5,929 nucleotides of DNA from Acidobacteriota bacterium (lineage in GTDB: Bacteria > Acidobacteriota > Terriglobia > Acidiferrales > UBA7541). Below, one piece after another: positions 1 through 5,777 of this stretch; position 1 is the stretch's first letter; every line of letters starts with the position of its first letter. The notes beneath the pieces are model-generated. The model worked only from the letters and a program-made list of their open reading frames with translations, ran no database searches and had not been told where the DNA came from. The translations under genes and the position numbers were made by a program. Location of the stretch: positions 1 to 5,929 of the forward strand of contig PMOP01000073.1 of NCBI GenBank assembly GCA_003161495.1, in the 5' to 3' direction.

Positions 1-338
1 GCCGCTTCCGCGACCTCCGCACTTCGCGTGTCCACCGACATCGGGATGCGGAGCTTGCCCCGCAATTCCTGGATCACGGGCAGAATCCGCCGAAGCTCTT
101 CCTCCGAGGAAACCGAAGCGGCTCCGGGACGCGTCGATTCGCCGCCGACATCGAGGATGTCCGCGCCGTCATGCTCAAGTTGCAACGCGCGCGCGATGGC
201 CGCTTCCGAATCGAGATATTCTCCGCCATCGGAGAAACTATCCGGAGTGATATTCAAAACGCCCATGATCAGGGTGCGCTCGCCGAGAATCAGCGTGCGC
301 GAGCGGAGGCGGAGCCGAAATCGTTTGCGGCGAAACAT
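1..338 (-). CDS. folP: Dihydropteroate synthase, N-terminal part (cut by window edge)
   Basis: This cytoplasmic enzyme of folate synthesis joins 6-hydroxymethyl-7,8-dihydropterin pyrophosphate to p-aminobenzoate; it is the sulfonamide target. Translating the minus strand from the ATG at 338-336 gives 112 residues open to the edge. The first DHPS signature, IMGVLNITPDSFSDGG, is at residues 24-39, including the conserved metal-binding Asn. The second, DVGGESTRPGA, is at 63-73, and SVDT at 101-104 carries the conserved Asp of the next strand. The family is usually about 270-290 residues, so well over half the protein, with the C-terminal SRK and RVHD-type motifs, lies outside the window. No clear Shine-Dalgarno precedes the ATG; an in-frame TTG six codons upstream is a weaker option. 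The first 14 residues are very Arg-rich. The gene is head-to-head with the LolA-like gene, with a repeat between them. Confidence 0.95.
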   Translation of the reverse strand, partial: MFRRKRFRLRLRSRTLILGERTLIMGVLNITPDSFSDGGEYLDSEAAIARALQLEHDGADILDVGGESTRPGAASVSSEEELRRILPVIQELRGKLRIPMSVDTRSAEVAEA

Positions 339-363
339 AAGTGCAACATCATACAAAAAGTTT

Positions 364-451
364 TGGTGTTTGGTAGCGCGGGCTTCAGCCTGCGGGGTTT
401 GGGCCTTGCAAAGACTAAACCCCGCAGGCTAAAGCCCGCGCTACGGAAACC
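364..451. repeat. Long inverted repeat (REP/MITE-like intergenic element), full-size copy
   Basis: The arms 373-400 and 417-444 are reverse complements at 27 of 28 positions, around a 16-base loop (401-416). Each arm ends in GTAGCGC / GCGCTAC. An outer 4-bp pairing, GTTT (368-371) with AAAC (447-450), extends the stem across a small internal loop. The element sits between two divergent gene starts (folP and the LolA-like gene), so it cannot be a terminator of either. No transposase is nearby. The ends match a shorter element at 5723-5753, which supports a dispersed family. Similar GTAGCGCGGGCTT-type palindromes are, as I recall, common between genes in Acidobacteriota. Its mobility mechanism (for example a RAYT transposase in trans) is unknown from this window. 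Confidence 0.85.
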
Positions 452-561
452 GTAACCCCGGATGACGGCTTTGCATCTTAGCCTGTGTGATACGATTGCT
501 TCACGATTCGGATTCGCTCTTCCGGCAAATGCTTTTGACAATTGGCGAGCGAAAACGAAAC

Positions 562-569
562 AGGGGGAA
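562..569 (+). promoter_or_regulatory. Ribosome binding site that fixes the LolA-like start
   Basis: The purine run AGGGGGAA lies 9 bases before the ATG at 579. It favours that start over an in-frame start at 462, which has no comparable site and would put 39 hydrophilic residues before the signal peptide. Confidence 0.6.
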
Positions 570-578
570 GCGGGGTTC

Positions 579-1298
579 ATGAGGGTGTCACGAAAGATTT
601 ACAGAATTTGCGTGTTCTTGTGCGCGATGGCGGTCACGGTTTCATTTTTTCCAACTACCCAGGCCTCGACAAGTCCGCAGACAAGCTGGACGCTCGACAA
701 TGTCCTCAAGCAGATGGATGCTCAGGCGGCGACTTTTCATAGCCTCACGGCGGATCTGGAGCGGACCAAGGTCACCGTCGTCGTGAACGACAAATCCATT
801 GAAACCGGCCAGATTTTCGTACGCAGCGACGACAAAATGCGCATCGAAGTGACGCAGCCCGATGCGCGCACCATCCTGCGGGACGGGGACACTTTTTATA
901 TTTACAATCCGAAAATCCACCGCGTCGAGGAATACAATCTCGGAAAGAAAAAATCCGTCGTCGATCAATTCCTGCTGCTGGGCTTCGGGACTTCCGGAAG
1001 CTCTTTGAAAGAGAGTTACACGGTTACGTTGAAGGACGAAGAGACGCTCGACAACCGCAAAGTTCTTCTGCTCGAGCTGCTGCCGAAGACGGACGAAGTG
1101 CGCAAGCAGCTTTCCAAAATTCAGTTGTGGCTGGACGAATCCACGTGGCTTCCGGCGCAGCAGCAATTTTTTGAGACCGGCTCAGGCGATTACTTCATCA
1201 TCCGGTACCGCAACATCAATCGAAACGTGCGCATCCCGGACAACGAATTCAAGCCGCACTGGCCGCACGGCACAACGAGAGTGCAGCCCCAGGCCTAG
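579..1298 (+). CDS. LolA-like outer-membrane lipoprotein carrier family protein, secreted
   Basis: This is a predicted periplasmic protein of 239 residues in the LolA/LolB-like superfamily, which shields acyl chains of lipoproteins or other hydrophobic cargo between the inner and outer membrane. A signal peptide is plain: basic residues 2-9 (RVSRKIYR), a hydrophobic stretch at about 10-24 and a likely cleavage after TQA at residue 29. There is no convincing lipobox around C15. The mature part starts with the amphipathic helix LDNVLKQMDAQAATFHSL (39-56), typical of the family (L..VL..MD.....F.S). Alternating strands follow, such as GQIFVRSDDKMRIEV (77-91) and DTFYIYNPK (104-112), then LWLDESTWLP (183-192) near the C-terminus. 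Length and order fit the family. I see no LolB or LolCDE partner here, so true lipoprotein sorting is inferred only. It could be one of several LolA-like paralogues. The upstream in-frame extension to 462 is rejected. It is convergent with the next gene, 21 bases away. Confidence 0.85.
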   Translation: MRVSRKIYRICVFLCAMAVTVSFFPTTQASTSPQTSWTLDNVLKQMDAQAATFHSLTADLERTKVTVVVNDKSIETGQIFVRSDDKMRIEVTQPDARTILRDGDTFYIYNPKIHRVEEYNLGKKKSVVDQFLLLGFGTSGSSLKESYTVTLKDEETLDNRKVLLLELLPKTDEVRKQLSKIQLWLDESTWLPAQQQFFETGSGDYFIIRYRNINRNVRIPDNEFKPHWPHGTTRVQPQA

Positions 1299-1319
1299 CG
1301 CCCGCGCCTTCTTTCCTTT

Positions 1320-1742
1320 TCAGTTGAGCGTCCCGTTGGATGAATTCGCGCCAATGCTTCGGGGTTCCGGAGCCCGCCGGGGCGTTTCGGTTTCGCTGTC
1401 AATGACGATTGTTTTTGCGCTGCCTGCGAGACGGATTTCGGTGAGCGAGCGCGTCCCGTCAGAATTCACTCGTAGCAGAGCTGTATTCTCAGTGTACTTT
1501 ATGCCGTGCTTCACCCAAGTCCCGCGAGCCGTGGCGATGAATCGCCCATCCCGCAACAAGGTTGCGCGCACGAACGCGCCATGCGATTCCAGGGACAACG
1601 TGTACATCCCTTCCGGCACCTTCGCTCCATTTACCGTGATCTCCCTTTCCAGAAAAAAGGGCCGGCAGGGAATCACCTTTGCATAACCCGAAATGCCTGC
1701 GATCAGAATCCATACGGTTAAGACGACAGTTCTGAATTTCAT
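1320..1742 (-). CDS. Small exported protein of unknown function
   Basis: This 140-residue protein belongs to no named family that I recognise with certainty. The start is well supported: GGGAGGTGA on the minus strand (complement of 1746-1754) lies just before the ATG at 1742-1740. Residues 1-21 form a signal peptide (MKFR, then a hydrophobic core VVLTVWILIAGISGYA) with likely cleavage after GYA. The mature protein is about 119 residues and looks beta-rich. ITVNGAKVPEGMYTLSLE (35-52) is followed by FVRATLLRDGRFIATARGTW (57-76) and TEIRLAGSAKTIVID (101-115). The tail after 116 is polar and Pro/Arg/Ser-rich. The pattern 'V-NG-K-P-G-Y-L-L' then 'V-LL-DGR-IATA' resembles small secreted proteins frequent in Acidobacteriota genomes that also lack a function (from memory, not searched). 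There is one Cys in the mature part (C26). It is tail-to-tail with the LolA-like gene and divergent from the kinase operon, which leaves open co-regulation by that two-component system. Confidence 0.8.
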   Translation of the reverse strand: MKFRTVVLTVWILIAGISGYAKVIPCRPFFLEREITVNGAKVPEGMYTLSLESHGAFVRATLLRDGRFIATARGTWVKHGIKYTENTALLRVNSDGTRSLTEIRLAGSAKTIVIDSETETPRRAPEPRSIGANSSNGTLN

Positions 1743-1973
1743 TGCTCACCTCCCTGAACGACGCAGAAACCTGCAGCTGCGCCGTCCATGCGTTTATTCA
1801 TTTTCGTCAAGGCCAGTCGCAAGGACAGCCGAAAGATGCCGGCGTAGCGGTTTACTGGCCCGCGAGCAGTGTGCGACCGCGCATGCACCGAAGTCGAGAC
1901 CGCTTACTGCACGCCACAGGTCATTCACGGCAAATTGGTATCGCTTGGTAAAAACCTGGATTACCATCCAGCT
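1743..1973. other. Divergent intergenic region between the small exported protein and the kinase operon
   Basis: This 231-base gap must hold the promoters of both neighbours. Visible structure includes a perfect 7-bp inverted repeat, GGCCAGT (1811-1817) with ACTGGCC (1854-1860), that can be extended by CGC/GCG across a bulge. There are also two similar direct segments, CGGTTTACTGG (1848-1858) and CCGCTTACTGC (1900-1910), 52 bases apart. On the minus strand a poor sigma70-like pair (TTGCGA, 18 bases, AATAAA) lies upstream of the exported-protein gene; I would not rely on it. No promoter for the kinase is convincing. No RNA gene is seen. Confidence 0.4.
1956..1971 (+). promoter_or_regulatory. 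Small hairpin directly before the kinase start
   Basis: CTGGAT (1956-1961), a TACC loop and ATCCAG (1966-1971) form a perfect 6-bp stem that ends two bases before the ATG at 1974. It fills the place where a Shine-Dalgarno should be, and none is visible. It may lower translation or mark an unusual initiation, but a chance hairpin is possible. Confidence 0.35.
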
Positions 1974-3077
1974 ATGGATACCCCTTCCGTAATTTCAAAG
2001 CACGCCCGCTGGCAATGGATTGCATTCATCTGGCTCGGCATCGCGCTGCTCAGCGCGGTCCAGAATGTGCTTGTGATGCGGGCCGAAAAATTGCAGCACT
2101 CGTGGGCTCGGCTCGTCCTGGTGATGGTGTTTTCCTGGCTGGTATGGGTATTGGCAACGCCGCTCGTGCTGCGCCTGGGGGACAAATTTCCGCCAGTGGG
2201 ATTCAGGCCAATTTCCAAGTGGCTCATTCATTTCTCCGCTTTCGCCACGATCAGTGTCGTTTCGGCCGCTTGGGAAGCGATGCTTGTAGTGGTGATAAAC
2301 CCAATGCTCAAGTCCCCACCCCATGCGCCGTTCCGTTCGGTCTGGCGCAGCACACTGTACGACGAGGTCCCGCTCTATTTGTCCCTGTACGCTATTCCTC
2401 TGGTGATCACCTATATCCTGGAGTCCAAGGAGCGATTGATTCGCCAGCAAATCGAGACGGCGCGCGTCAACGAACAATTTTCCAAAGCGCAACTGGATGC
2501 GCTGAGAAGGCAAATCGAGCCGCATTTTCTTTTTAATGCGCTTCACGCCATCGCAGGGCTGGTGCGTGAAGGAAGAAGCGACGCAGCGGTGACCATGATT
2601 GCCAGACTAAGCGAATTTCTGCGCAAGGTCGTCGACACCTCCGACCGGCACGAGGTTCCGCTCGGAGAAGAAGTCCAGTTCCTGCAAAAATATCTGGATA
2701 TTCAGAAGGTGCGATTCGCCGACCGCTTGCAACTCAGTGTGGACGTTCCCGAAGAACTGCGTGCCGCACAAGTTCCCAGCCTGATTCTGCAGCCGATCGT
2801 TGAAAATTCCATCAAGCACGGAATATCCAAAGAAGCCCGGGGAGGATGGATCCGGGTTTCGGCGTTTCGATCCAATGGCCGGCTTACTCTCAGCGTCTAT
2901 AATGACGGGCCGAGTTTGCCGAAGGATTGTGAGATCAATCCATCCGGCATTGGAATCGCCAACCTGCGCAATCGCCTGCGCGCCATGTTCGGAGATGCCT
3001 TCGAGTTCAGCTTACGAAATCACGCTGCCGGCGTCGAAGTGCTTATATCCGTTCCTTTCAGAGAGCACCCAGATTGA
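1974..3077 (+). CDS. LytS/YehU-type membrane sensor histidine kinase
   Basis: This 367-residue sensor kinase autophosphorylates on His and passes the phosphate to the LytTR regulator encoded next to it. Four hydrophobic segments at about 13-35, 45-67, 83-109 and 132-149 form an N-terminal membrane domain with no large periplasmic loop, so the signal may be in or at the membrane. A helical linker (150-175) leads to the His_kinase domain (PF06580 type). Its box QIEPHFLFNALHAI (180-193) holds the phospho-acceptor H184. The ATPase N box is QPIVENSIKHG (273-283, N278), and the G box is GIGIANLRNRL (325-335). All key residues are present, so it should be active. The start is the ATG at 1974, shortly before the first helix. 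The frame is open upstream to 1869, but that adds 35 polar, Cys-containing residues without a ribosome site. The stop overlaps the regulator start by four bases, so the two genes are one operon. The ligand is unknown. Confidence 0.93.
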   Translation: MDTPSVISKHARWQWIAFIWLGIALLSAVQNVLVMRAEKLQHSWARLVLVMVFSWLVWVLATPLVLRLGDKFPPVGFRPISKWLIHFSAFATISVVSAAWEAMLVVVINPMLKSPPHAPFRSVWRSTLYDEVPLYLSLYAIPLVITYILESKERLIRQQIETARVNEQFSKAQLDALRRQIEPHFLFNALHAIAGLVREGRSDAAVTMIARLSEFLRKVVDTSDRHEVPLGEEVQFLQKYLDIQKVRFADRLQLSVDVPEELRAAQVPSLILQPIVENSIKHGISKEARGGWIRVSAFRSNGRLTLSVYNDGPSLPKDCEINPSGIGIANLRNRLRAMFGDAFEFSLRNHAAGVEVLISVPFREHPD

Positions 3078-3820
3078 ACATCCGTCCGAGGGCCGCAAAG
3101 ATCCGGACGCTCGTCGTGGATGACGAGCCGCTGGCGCGCAGCAACCTTACCGTGCTGCTGCGGCTGGATCCCGAGATCGAACTCGTGGGCGAATGCGGCT
3201 CAGGGTCGGAGGCCGTGACCAAAATCCGCGGCAAAAAGCCCGACCTGGTTTTTCTGGACGTGCAGATGCCAGAATACGATGGTTTCGATGTCGTGGAAAA
3301 GCTGGGAAAGGATTTGCCGGCCGCCGTTGTTTTTGTAACCGCCTACGATCAATATGCGCTGAAAGCCTTTGAGGCCGGTGCCCTCGACTATTTATTAAAA
3401 CCGTTCGATAACGCTCGATTTGAGCGAGCCCTGAGCCGGGCCAAGGAACGAATCGCTCAAAACAAGGGCACCCCGCGGAAGATCGATCATTTCGTGATCA
3501 AAGGCGCGGGACAAGTTACGTTTGTAAAAATCTCTGAAATTGATTGGATCGAGGCCGCCGATTATTACGCCTGCCTGCACGTGCGAACGAAATCGCATCT
3601 CCTGCGGCGCCGCATGTCCGAGCTCGAGCGAGAACTGGATCAGGCCGTGTTCTGCAGAATTCACCGTTCCAGCATCGTCAACCTCAACCGGGTTCGAGGC
3701 CTCGAAACGAACGCGGACGGTGAGTACGAAGTTTTGCTCGACACGGGAAGCAAACTACGGTTGAGCCGGCGTTACCGGAAGCAACTGCAGTCGCGGTTGG
3801 GAATTCGCAACTCCAACTGA
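3074..3820 (+). CDS. LytTR-family response regulator (AlgR/LytR type)
   Basis: This 248-residue cytoplasmic transcription regulator is the partner of the preceding kinase. The receiver domain spans about 10-125: acidic pair D16-D17 in LVVDDEP, phospho-acceptor D62 in LVFLDVQMPEYDG, T89 in VTAYDQ and K109 in LLKPF. A linker (126-137) leads to a LytTR DNA-binding domain at about 138-245, with the typical blocks IDWIEAADYYACLHV (156-170), FCRIHRSSIVNL (193-204) and LRLSRRYRKQL (228-238). LytTR domains bind DNA through a beta fold and usually recognise paired direct repeats. The start is TTG at 3074, inside the kinase stop (TTGA, four-base overlap), which suggests translational coupling. A weak purine run, AGAGAG, precedes it. 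The next in-frame candidate, a GTG in LVVDD, would remove the first strand and is unlikely. Target genes are unknown; the divergent exported-protein gene is one candidate. The 3' end faces ada across 36 bases with no evident terminator hairpin. Confidence 0.94.
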   Translation: MNIRPRAAKIRTLVVDDEPLARSNLTVLLRLDPEIELVGECGSGSEAVTKIRGKKPDLVFLDVQMPEYDGFDVVEKLGKDLPAAVVFVTAYDQYALKAFEAGALDYLLKPFDNARFERALSRAKERIAQNKGTPRKIDHFVIKGAGQVTFVKISEIDWIEAADYYACLHVRTKSHLLRRRMSELERELDQAVFCRIHRSSIVNLNRVRGLETNADGEYEVLLDTGSKLRLSRRYRKQLQSRLGIRNSN

Positions 3821-3856
3821 TTTGAAGGAGTACGTCAGCTACCCAGGAATCCAGCC

Positions 3857-4951
3857 CTACCGCGCCCGCGCCGCGTTTTTCTCCTGCTCCAGCAATAATT
3901 TTTTTCGTCCTAGCCCCCAACGATATCCGCCGAGCGTTCCATCGGTGCGCACCACTCGGTGGCACGGAACAACGATGGACGTCGGATTCGTCGCGCAGGC
4001 GCGGGCGACGGCGCGTATTGCGCTGGGCTGGCCGATGGAGCGCGCGACCTCGGAATACGTCCGCGTCGCGCCCAACGGGATGGATCGCAACGCTTCCCAC
4101 ACGCGCCGCTGAAACGCCGTAGCCATCACGTCCGTCGGCAAATCCAATTGAGGATTCGTCCCGGCCAGGTGTCGCACAATCGCGCGCACCCAGTTCGCGT
4201 GCTCGCTCGAACCGCTTCGGATTTCCGCCTGGGGATATTCCTTGCGCAACGCCGCCGCGAGATTGGAGTCGCGATCGCCCAGATATACGGCGGAAATGCC
4301 GCGGTCCGTCGCTGCGACGAGTACGCGCCCCAGGGAGCATGGGGCAATCGTGTACGAAATGTTCATCCCGCGTCCCCCTCGGCGATACGTCGCGGGCGTC
4401 ATCCCCAGATGCGCGTCCGATTTTTCGTAAAGGCGGCTCGTGGAGCCGTAGGAAACTTCATGCAGTGCTGTAGTCACGTCTTTCCCCTTTCGTAATTCGG
4501 ATTTGAGCCGCGCGACGCGAAGAGCGTCCGCATATTGCCGCGGAGTGATTCCCATCGCCTGGCGGAACGTGCGTTGCAGATGGGCGGCGCTGAGCCCCGT
4601 GATTTCCGCCAGCGTCCGAAGAGAAACGGGGCCCTCGGGATGGCCCTCGATTTCGCCGCATACGCGCCGAATGAGTTCCGCTTGCGGACTACGGCGCGCC
4701 TGGCGAGGATGACACCTGCGGCAAGCCCGGAATCCTGCTTGCTCGGCCGCTTCCGGCTGAACGAAGAGAAGAATTTGTTTCGTGTCCGGCCGGCGCGATG
4801 GGCAAGAAGGCCGGCAATAAATTCCCGTCGAGCGGACCGCATAGACGAACGCGCCATCCATTCGCGAATCATGCAGAGCGACCGCTGCAAGGCATCTCCG
4901 GCGCGCGAGCGCTGGAAGCGCGGTAGACAATGGGCTGGAATTCGTCGACAC
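3857..4951 (-). CDS. ada: Ada: methylphosphotriester and O6-methylguanine methyltransferase / AraC-type activator
   Basis: This suicide DNA repair protein and transcription activator of the adaptive response to alkylation has 364 residues from the GTG at 4951 (E. coli Ada has 354). The zinc methyl-acceptor domain comes first: MDGAFVYAVRSTGIYCRPSC, then FRACRRCHP, giving Cys 46, 50, 77 and 80. The first is the expected phosphotriester acceptor. An AraC-type helix-turn-helix follows (about 91-189, with SLRTLAEITGLSAAHLQRTF and LGMTPATYRRGG). The C-terminal methyltransferase has its N-terminal ribonuclease-like part from about 196 and the catalytic part at 276-361. That part includes FQRRVWEALRSIP, arginine-finger RAVARACA and acceptor C330 in VVPCHRVV, then GTLGGYRWG. 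All acceptor residues are intact. GTG 4951 is chosen because AAGGAG lies 10 bases upstream; TTG at 4978 (nine residues longer) and TTG at 4930 are alternatives. Expected to autoregulate after methylation, but I could not identify an Ada box. Ogt and AlkA genes are not in the window. Confidence 0.95.
   Translation of the reverse strand: MSTNSSPLSTALPALARRRCLAAVALHDSRMDGAFVYAVRSTGIYCRPSCPSRRPDTKQILLFVQPEAAEQAGFRACRRCHPRQARRSPQAELIRRVCGEIEGHPEGPVSLRTLAEITGLSAAHLQRTFRQAMGITPRQYADALRVARLKSELRKGKDVTTALHEVSYGSTSRLYEKSDAHLGMTPATYRRGGRGMNISYTIAPCSLGRVLVAATDRGISAVYLGDRDSNLAAALRKEYPQAEIRSGSSEHANWVRAIVRHLAGTNPQLDLPTDVMATAFQRRVWEALRSIPLGATRTYSEVARSIGQPSAIRAVARACATNPTSIVVPCHRVVRTDGTLGGYRWGLGRKKLLLEQEKNAARAR
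4364..4380 (-). promoter_or_regulatory. Possible internal translation start within ada
   Basis: On the minus strand GAGGGGGA (complement of 4373-4380) stands six bases before an in-frame ATG (4366-4364). This ATG begins MNISYTIAPC, exactly where the methyltransferase half of Ada starts. Initiation here would give a 169-residue protein ending at 3857, the size of a stand-alone Ogt/MGMT. The purine run lies in Gly/Arg linker codons and may be chance. Confidence 0.35.
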
Positions 4952-4961
4952 GGGCGGTGCG

Positions 4962-4967
4962 CTCCTT
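4962..4967 (-). promoter_or_regulatory. Ribosome binding site deciding the ada start
   Basis: AAGGAG on the minus strand, 10 bases before GTG 4951. The spacing is a little long, but neither TTG alternative (4978, 4930) shows as good a site. The choice also brings the zinc domain close to its position in E. coli Ada. Confidence 0.5.
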
Positions 4968-4978
4968 CCCAAACACAA

Positions 4979-5190
4979 TATCTAAAATCATTCCGCGAGC
5001 GCTATCCGAATCTTGCGGTCAAACTAATTTGGCCGGGAAGCCGTCTAACTAGGAGAGAAAAGAGACGGGAATGGTTTCCCCGGGAGTATGCAGTAGGGCA
5101 ACTACGGCGGGAACCCGAATTGACGCGGTGAGGCGGTGCGGAGGATAGTGTCCGCGAGCGGCGCCAGGCGTACGACACAAAGGGAGACCT
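4979..5190. other. Divergent gap between ada and the PilZ gene, with several small hairpins
   Basis: This gap contains CCGTCT (5041-5046) pairing with AGACGG (5063-5068), GGGAA (5067-5071) with TTCCC (5076-5080), GTAG (5093-5096) with CTAC (5102-5105), and GCGGA (5138-5142) with TCCGC (5151-5155). A 25-codon frame, ATG 5071 to TAG 5148, has only a distant AGGAG (5051-5055) and no recognisable product. I find no match to the GEMM c-di-GMP riboswitch core or other riboswitch cores I know, and no convincing promoter. It may be a structured leader of the PilZ mRNA or just G+C-rich spacer. Confidence 0.3.
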
Positions 5191-5715
5191 ATGCGCACAG
5201 CTCAAGATCAAAAACTCACGAACCAGTCCAAGTCCCGTCGCGTCGATGCCGCCCTGGAACAATTGTTGCCCCCTTCGGCAACTTTGCTTTCCGATCCGCC
5301 GCTGTGGACGACGCGCGCCAAACCGAAAGGCATCGCGCGCGTTCCGACACATGCCGTTCGACCGCCTGAAGAGCGGCGCGCTTACGCGCGAGCCAAACTC
5401 AGACTCCCACTGCGCGTGAAGCGCGTTGCCGGGCAGCGGGAACTTTTGGTCGAATCCTTGCAAACTAGCAACATCAGTTCCAGCGGAGTCCTCTTTCTCT
5501 GTCCGCAACGGATTGAGCCGGGGACGCCGATCGAGATTGAAGTCCGCCTGGTCGACCGGCCGTCTGGCCGAGGCACGGTAAGAATGAAAACCGAGGCGCA
5601 GATTGTGCGCGCGGAAATTTCTTCGCGCCCCGGATGGCATTCTCTCGCGGCTACGTTCGACGACATCACCTTTCAGCGGGAAGAGTCTTTGCCGTCGCGA
5701 TTCCGGCGGCAATAG
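5191..5715 (+). CDS. PilZ-domain protein (c-di-GMP binding)
   Basis: This 174-residue, probably cytoplasmic protein should bind the second messenger c-di-GMP and act as an adaptor for motility, adhesion or polysaccharide production. The PilZ domain covers about 60-162. The RxxxR motif is R63-A-Y-A-R67 in ERRAYARAKLRLPLRV, and the NxSxxG motif is N94-I-S-S-S-G99. Further strands follow: GTPIEIEVRLV (111-121), MKTEAQIVRAE (132-142) and WHSLAATF (149-156). Both ligand motifs are complete, so binding is likely. Residues 1-59 form a basic, Pro-rich extension with no known domain, and there is no signal peptide or membrane segment. AGGGAG (5181-5186) four bases before the ATG supports this start. 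No effector partner is adjacent. A repeat copy begins eight bases after the stop. A longer antisense frame across this gene is Arg/Ser-rich and is not believed. Confidence 0.9.
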   Translation: MRTAQDQKLTNQSKSRRVDAALEQLLPPSATLLSDPPLWTTRAKPKGIARVPTHAVRPPEERRAYARAKLRLPLRVKRVAGQRELLVESLQTSNISSSGVLFLCPQRIEPGTPIEIEVRLVDRPSGRGTVRMKTEAQIVRAEISSRPGWHSLAATFDDITFQREESLPSRFRRQ

Positions 5716-5722
5716 TTTCCGA

Positions 5723-5753
5723 GGTTTGCGTAGCGCCGGCGCTACAAACACCA
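5723..5753. repeat. Short, internally deleted copy of the intergenic repeat
   Basis: The core is a perfect 16-base palindrome, GTAGCGCCGGCGCTAC (5730-5745), flanked by GTTT (5724-5727) and AAAC (5746-5749). Read on the minus strand, one end matches the left end of the 364-451 element (TGGTGTTTG-TAGCGC, 15 matches with one gap) and the other end matches its right end (GCGCTACGCAAACC against GCGCTACGGAAACC, 13 of 14). The roughly 60-base interior is missing. It lies just after the PilZ stop and could act as a hairpin at the mRNA end, but no T-run follows. Confidence 0.7.
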
Positions 5754-5777
5754 CAACATCCATCCATTGAAATTTTC

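Noticed and set aside
535..540. TTGACA as a -35 box before the LolA-like gene
   Set aside because: No TATAAT-like hexamer lies 16-18 bases downstream, and the site is too close to the ribosome site.
462..578. N-terminal extension of the LolA-like gene
   Set aside because: It would bury the signal peptide behind 39 residues; the ATG at 579 has its own ribosome site.
290..580. Open frames on both strands across the first repeat, with peptides such as SAGFSLRGL and RRLKPAL
   Set aside because: Because the DNA is palindromic, both strands give nearly the same peptide. These are translations of the repeat, not genes, and are likely sources of false hypothetical proteins.
642..1166. 174-residue minus-strand frame opposite the LolA-like gene
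   Set aside because: Shadow frame; no start signal or recognisable motif, while the plus-strand protein has a clear signal peptide and fold pattern.
1291..1320. AGGC/GCCT stem followed by a pyrimidine run as a terminator
   Set aside because: Only four base pairs and a mixed C/T tract; too weak to call.
1869..1973. 35-codon extension of the kinase
   Set aside because: No ribosome site and residues unlike a signal or membrane segment; the ATG at 1974 sits normally before the first helix.
1995..2546. 183-residue minus-strand frame opposite the kinase
   Set aside because: Antisense shadow of a well-supported membrane domain and linker.
3821..3856. Terminator between the regulator and ada
   Set aside because: No stem with a T-run is visible in the 36-base convergent gap.
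3684..4340. 218-residue minus-strand frame overlapping the regulator and ada
   Set aside because: Gly/Arg-rich frame running across the convergent ends of two certain genes.
4535..5131. 198-residue plus-strand frame opposite ada
   Set aside because: Arg/Ala-rich shadow; ada is complete with all acceptor cysteines on the other strand.
5071..5148. 25-codon frame in the gap before the PilZ gene as a real gene
   Set aside because: Its AGGAG is about 15 bases from the ATG and the peptide has no recognisable feature; kept only as a note.
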